A stretch of 7,669 nt of DNA, taken from the NCBI GenBank assembly GCA_020720965.1, contig DYNS01000136.1:1-7669 (forward strand), written 5' to 3'. The notes beneath the pieces are model-generated. The model had not been told where the DNA came from, did no database searches, and saw only the letters and a program-made list of their open reading frames with translations. The translations under genes were made by a program, and so were the position numbers. This DNA comes from Anaerolinea sp. Lineage in GTDB: Bacteria > Chloroflexota > Anaerolineae > Anaerolineales > Villigracilaceae. The stretch's first letter is position 1, and the number at the start of each line of letters is the position of its first letter. Below are positions 5,941-7,669 of this stretch, one piece after another.

Positions 5941-6025
5941 GAGTAGGCGCACAGGGACAAGGAAAACCGAAGATACCGCTCAGGCGGGTATCGCGGGCTT
6001 GGGTGCTGATGGGCTTCATAACCAT
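5933..6025 (-). CDS. 30-residue leader peptide, Cys/Pro-rich C-terminus
   Basis: A short open frame of 30 codons, ATG at 6025-6023 to TAA at 5935-5933. It has the strongest translation signal in the window: AAAGGAG ending eight bases before the ATG. A near-consensus promoter lies just upstream. The peptide starts MVMKPIS, has Arg at 11, 14 and 29, an aromatic-glycine stretch GIFGF (17-21), then PCPCAP (22-27) and ends TRW. There is no signal peptide or membrane segment. I do not recognise a family. Two terminators follow it, so the likeliest role is a regulatory leader whose translation controls read-through into the acetyltransferase operon. Pro-rich motifs and a terminal Trp codon are the sort of sites where ribosomes pause. 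A ribosomally made product with a modified Cys core is the alternative, but no RiPP-modifying enzyme is in view. Confidence 0.7.
   Translation of the reverse strand: MVMKPISTQARDTRLSGIFGFPCPCAPTRW
5972..5992 (-). repeat. Hairpin inside the leader-peptide coding region
   Basis: GATACC (5992-5987) and GGTATC (5977-5972) on the minus strand pair, extended by GC/GC past one bulged base, around a four-base CTGA-type loop. It covers codons 12-18 of the leader peptide. It could slow or position the ribosome, or simply be the first stem of the leader RNA. Confidence 0.5.
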
Positions 6026-6033
6026 TGTGCGCT

Positions 6034-6039
6034 CTCCTT
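6034..6039 (-). promoter_or_regulatory. Strong Shine-Dalgarno of the leader peptide
   Basis: AAGGAG on the minus strand, within GAAAGGAGAG, ends eight bases before the ATG at 6025. Its quality is the main evidence that this 30-codon frame is really translated and is not a chance frame in a leader region. Confidence 0.8.
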
Positions 6040-6063
6040 TCGTAAAGATTAATTTCCGCTGAG

Positions 6064-6092
6064 AGTTTATCACGCTGGTTTGGGCGCGTCAA
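6064..6092 (-). promoter_or_regulatory. Sigma70-like promoter of the leader and operon
   Basis: On the minus strand TTGACG (-35, 6092-6087), a 17-base spacer and TAAACT (-10, 6069-6064), with TG one base before the -10 as in extended -10 promoters. Transcription would start near 6057, leaving about 32 bases before the leader-peptide ATG. This is the only convincing promoter for the whole leftward gene set. Confidence 0.75.
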
Positions 6093-6227
6093 GCCGAAAA
6101 TTCCGCTTCCCCTTCTTTCCAAACGCCATTTTTGCAACCTTTTCCGCTTGTCTGCATCAAAGCACAGGCGCTTTCAAGTGCAAAACAACACAAACCACCC
6201 CTCACGCAACAAGGAGATTTTACTGTT

Positions 6228-6620
6228 ATGGAAATGCTCATCGACTTTCCCGGCGGAATGCGCGTAGACGCTCACTTCGGACCCTTCACCGTCCCCACCG
6301 ACCAGCCCCCAGGCGCAACCGCCCCCACCCCCTTTGCCACCTTCCTTGCCTCCATTGGCACTTGCGCCGGTATTTACGTCCTCGGCTTCTGTCAGCAGCG
6401 CGGTCTTTCCACCGAAGGCATCCGCATCATTCAGCGGATGCGTAGCAACCCCTTTACCGGGCTTGTCCAACAAATCGACCTGGAAATCCAGGTTCCGCCC
6501 ACCTTCCCAGAAAAATACCGCCCCTCCCTCATCCGCTCGGCGGAACTGTGCGCGGTAAAAAAGCACTTTGAGAACCCGCCCCAATTTGCCGTCACCACCA
6601 AAGAAGTCGCTGCCGCCTAA
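6228..6620 (+). CDS. OsmC/Ohr-family protein
   Basis: A 130-residue OsmC-like protein. Members are cytoplasmic thiol peroxidases that reduce organic hydroperoxides with two redox cysteines, though many small members have other or unknown roles. The family signatures are APTPFATFLASIGTCAGIYV (32-51) with candidate peroxidatic Cys46 at the start of the central helix, and SAELCAVKKH (104-113) with Cys108 in the place of the resolving cysteine; Cys55 is extra. The length is typical (about 130-140). The start is the ATG at 6228 with AAGGAG eleven bases upstream; the open frame reaches further up but without a ribosome site. It diverges from the leader of the acetyltransferase operon and ends in its own terminator. 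No OhrR-type regulator is in view. I cannot see a convincing promoter for it in the divergent gap. Confidence 0.88.
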   Translation: MEMLIDFPGGMRVDAHFGPFTVPTDQPPGATAPTPFATFLASIGTCAGIYVLGFCQQRGLSTEGIRIIQRMRSNPFTGLVQQIDLEIQVPPTFPEKYRPSLIRSAELCAVKKHFENPPQFAVTTKEVAAA

Positions 6621-6635
6621 ATCCCGCTCCCAACC

Positions 6636-6679
6636 ATCGTCCCCTTTTCGCAATAGGAAAAGGGGACGATTTTATTTTC
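6636..6679 (+). terminator. Intrinsic terminator after the OsmC gene
   Basis: Arms 6636-6649 and 6657-6670 (ATCGTCCCCTTTTC and its exact reverse complement) form a perfect 14-pair stem with loop GCAATAG, followed by TTTATTTT. It starts 15 bases after the OsmC stop codon and separates that gene from the lipoprotein gene. Confidence 0.93.
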
Positions 6680-6680
6680 C

Positions 6681-6709
6681 TTGCCCAACCCCCTCAACCC
6701 GCTTACAAT
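6681..6709 (+). promoter_or_regulatory. Promoter of the lipoprotein hydrolase gene
   Basis: TTGCCC (6681-6686), a 17-base spacer and TACAAT (6704-6709) lie right after the preceding terminator and 28 bases before the ATG at 6738. The -10 matches consensus at five of six positions and the -35 at four of six. The start of transcription would be near 6716. Confidence 0.65.
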
Positions 6710-6737
6710 CCACCTAACCCCACCCAAAGGAAAAAAC

Positions 6738-7646
6738 ATGAAAAAACATCAATGGCTTTTTGCCCTGCTTGTGCTATCCCTCTCTGCGCTCTCCTGCAAT
6801 TACGTAACCCGGATGTTGAACCCTGTCGAAGAAGCCCCGACCAGCGCCGCCCCCACCGAGTCGCCCGTCACCCTCCCGCCCGCCTCCCCGCCTCCTGCCT
6901 CCGAGACACAAGACATCGCCTCTCTTCTGCAAAGCCTCGGCGGAATCCCTTGCGAGGAGCAACCCGACCTGACCTGCGTCAGCATCCCCGTGCCCCTCAA
7001 CCACTTCGACACTGCCGATACCCGCAGCATTGAAGTCACCTTTGCGGTTTTGCCCGCCAGCGGCGAGCGATACGGCATGTTCTTCCAAGCCTTCCCCGGC
7101 GGTCCCGGCGGCGAGGGAATTTCCTCCGCCTATTACGACTATTTTGACGAAACCGTCCTGGAACACTACGACATCGTTTACTACGACCAACGCGGGTTGG
7201 GGCTTTCCAGCCCCTTGGAATGTCCCCAAGCCCAGGCACAATCTACCCTCGATTCCTTCAGCGCCGATGACACTGCCGGGCAGGAAGGCCTGGATACCCC
7301 CGAAGAGCAGCAGCAAGCCATTCAAGATTCGCAAGACTTTGTTAACGCCTGCCTGGCAGAACTCAACCTCGCCAACCCAACCGACCTTGCCTTTTACGGC
7401 ACAGACCAGGTCGCCGAAGACCTGGAAACTTTTCGCCAGACCATTGGCGATGAAAAAATCTGGCTATACGGAATCAGTTACGGCACAGCAGTTGCCCAAA
7501 CCTACGCCGCCGCTTACCCTCAAAACCTCGCCGGGCTCATTTTGGATGGAACAGTAGACCTGACCCTCAGCGGCGAAGACGGCGCATACTCCCAGGAAAG
7601 AGGCTTTGAAACCGTCCTGCTTGCCACCTTGCAAGCGTTTTTCTGA
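6738..7646 (+). pseudogene. Lipoprotein alpha/beta-hydrolase (proline iminopeptidase/TAP type), truncated
   Basis: The visible protein is 302 residues. A lysine start (MKK), a hydrophobic stretch (6-19) and ALSC with Cys20 suggest a lipoprotein signal peptide; a Pro/Thr/Ser-rich linker (about 32-56) follows. The hydrolase domain has the GGPG oxyanion loop (121-124), DQRGLGLS (150-157) and the nucleophile elbow GISYG with Ser247, as in peptidase family S33. Secreted members cut short peptides or esters outside the membrane. The frame closes with TGA at 7644-7646, about 55 residues after the nucleophile and before the catalytic Asp, His and the C-terminal TAP-like domain; such enzymes usually run to about 500 residues. 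The other two frames stay open to the window end, so a frameshift near the T-run at 7638-7642, real or from sequencing, is plausible. The start ATG has AAAGGA six bases upstream. Confidence 0.75.
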
Positions 7647-7669
7647 CATTACGGCGCGGCGGCGCGTTC

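Noticed and set aside
5933..6025. Methanobactin or lasso-peptide precursor
   Set aside because: The two-Cys core superficially recalls such precursors, but no MbnB/MbnC, lasso cyclase, radical SAM or other modifying gene is present, and no Asp/Glu is placed for a lasso ring.
5781..6137. 118-codon minus-strand open frame across the leader
   Set aside because: It runs through the promoter, both terminators and the start of the first GNAT, with no ribosome site and no protein-like pattern. The 30-codon frame in another register explains the region better.
6132..6160. Possible promoter for the OsmC gene (TTGCAA, 17 bases, CATCAA)
   Set aside because: The -10 matches consensus at only three of six positions and no second signal supports it; the true promoter is not identifiable by eye.
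1..7669. CRISPR arrays, tRNA/rRNA genes, insertion sequences or toxin-antitoxin pairs
   Set aside because: No regularly spaced repeats, cloverleaf features, transposase-like proteins or toxin families were seen on either strand.

Overview
The window is a GC-rich bacterial segment with tightly packed genes, clear AGGAG-type ribosome binding sites and sigma70-like promoters. A lipoprotein alpha/beta-hydrolase of the GGPG/TAP type, a GNAT-rich gene cassette and the overall codon style suggest a Chloroflexota bacterium, perhaps Anaerolineae. That assignment is inference from style and rests on no marker gene.

Layout. Positions 1-210 are an AT-rich non-coding stretch unlike the rest. From about 6057 down to 211, a long set of genes runs leftward on the minus strand. 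In transcription order it holds a 30-codon leader peptide (5933-6025), two hairpin-plus-U-tract terminators (T1 about 5877-5910, T2 about 5826-5865), a RimJ/RimL-type GNAT acetyltransferase (5243-5812), a second paralogous GNAT (4675-5250), a 12-helix MFS transporter (3423-4673), a two-domain GNAT (2407-3426), a strong GC hairpin, a 64-residue double-CxxC zinc-ribbon protein (2149-2343), a HAD-family hydrolase (1539-2147) and an Eis-like multidomain acetyltransferase (211-1542). Apart from the hairpin gap, neighbouring genes overlap by 4-8 bases or are one base apart, so this looks like one translationally coupled operon.

On the plus strand, diverging from the leader, lies an OsmC-family protein (6228-6620) ending in a perfect 14-bp stem terminator. 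It is followed by a promoter and a lipoprotein alpha/beta-hydrolase (6738-7646) whose frame closes far short of a full-length enzyme.

The most notable object is the operon leader at about 5813-6092. A near-consensus promoter (TTGACG, 17 bases, TAAACT) drives a short Cys/Pro-rich peptide with an excellent Shine-Dalgarno sequence. Two intrinsic terminators follow, the second ending only 13 bases before the first GNAT start codon. With no visible promoter after them, the whole operon would have to be expressed by read-through. The RNA can also fold into two competing helices. One sequesters the start of T1 and begins in the last codons of the peptide; the other uses the released 3' arm of T1 to block T2. 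This is the architecture of ribosome-mediated attenuation, and it sits before acetyltransferases and an efflux-type transporter, as in inducible drug-resistance operons. The inducer, and whether the peptide is an arrest peptide or a product in its own right, cannot be told from sequence alone.
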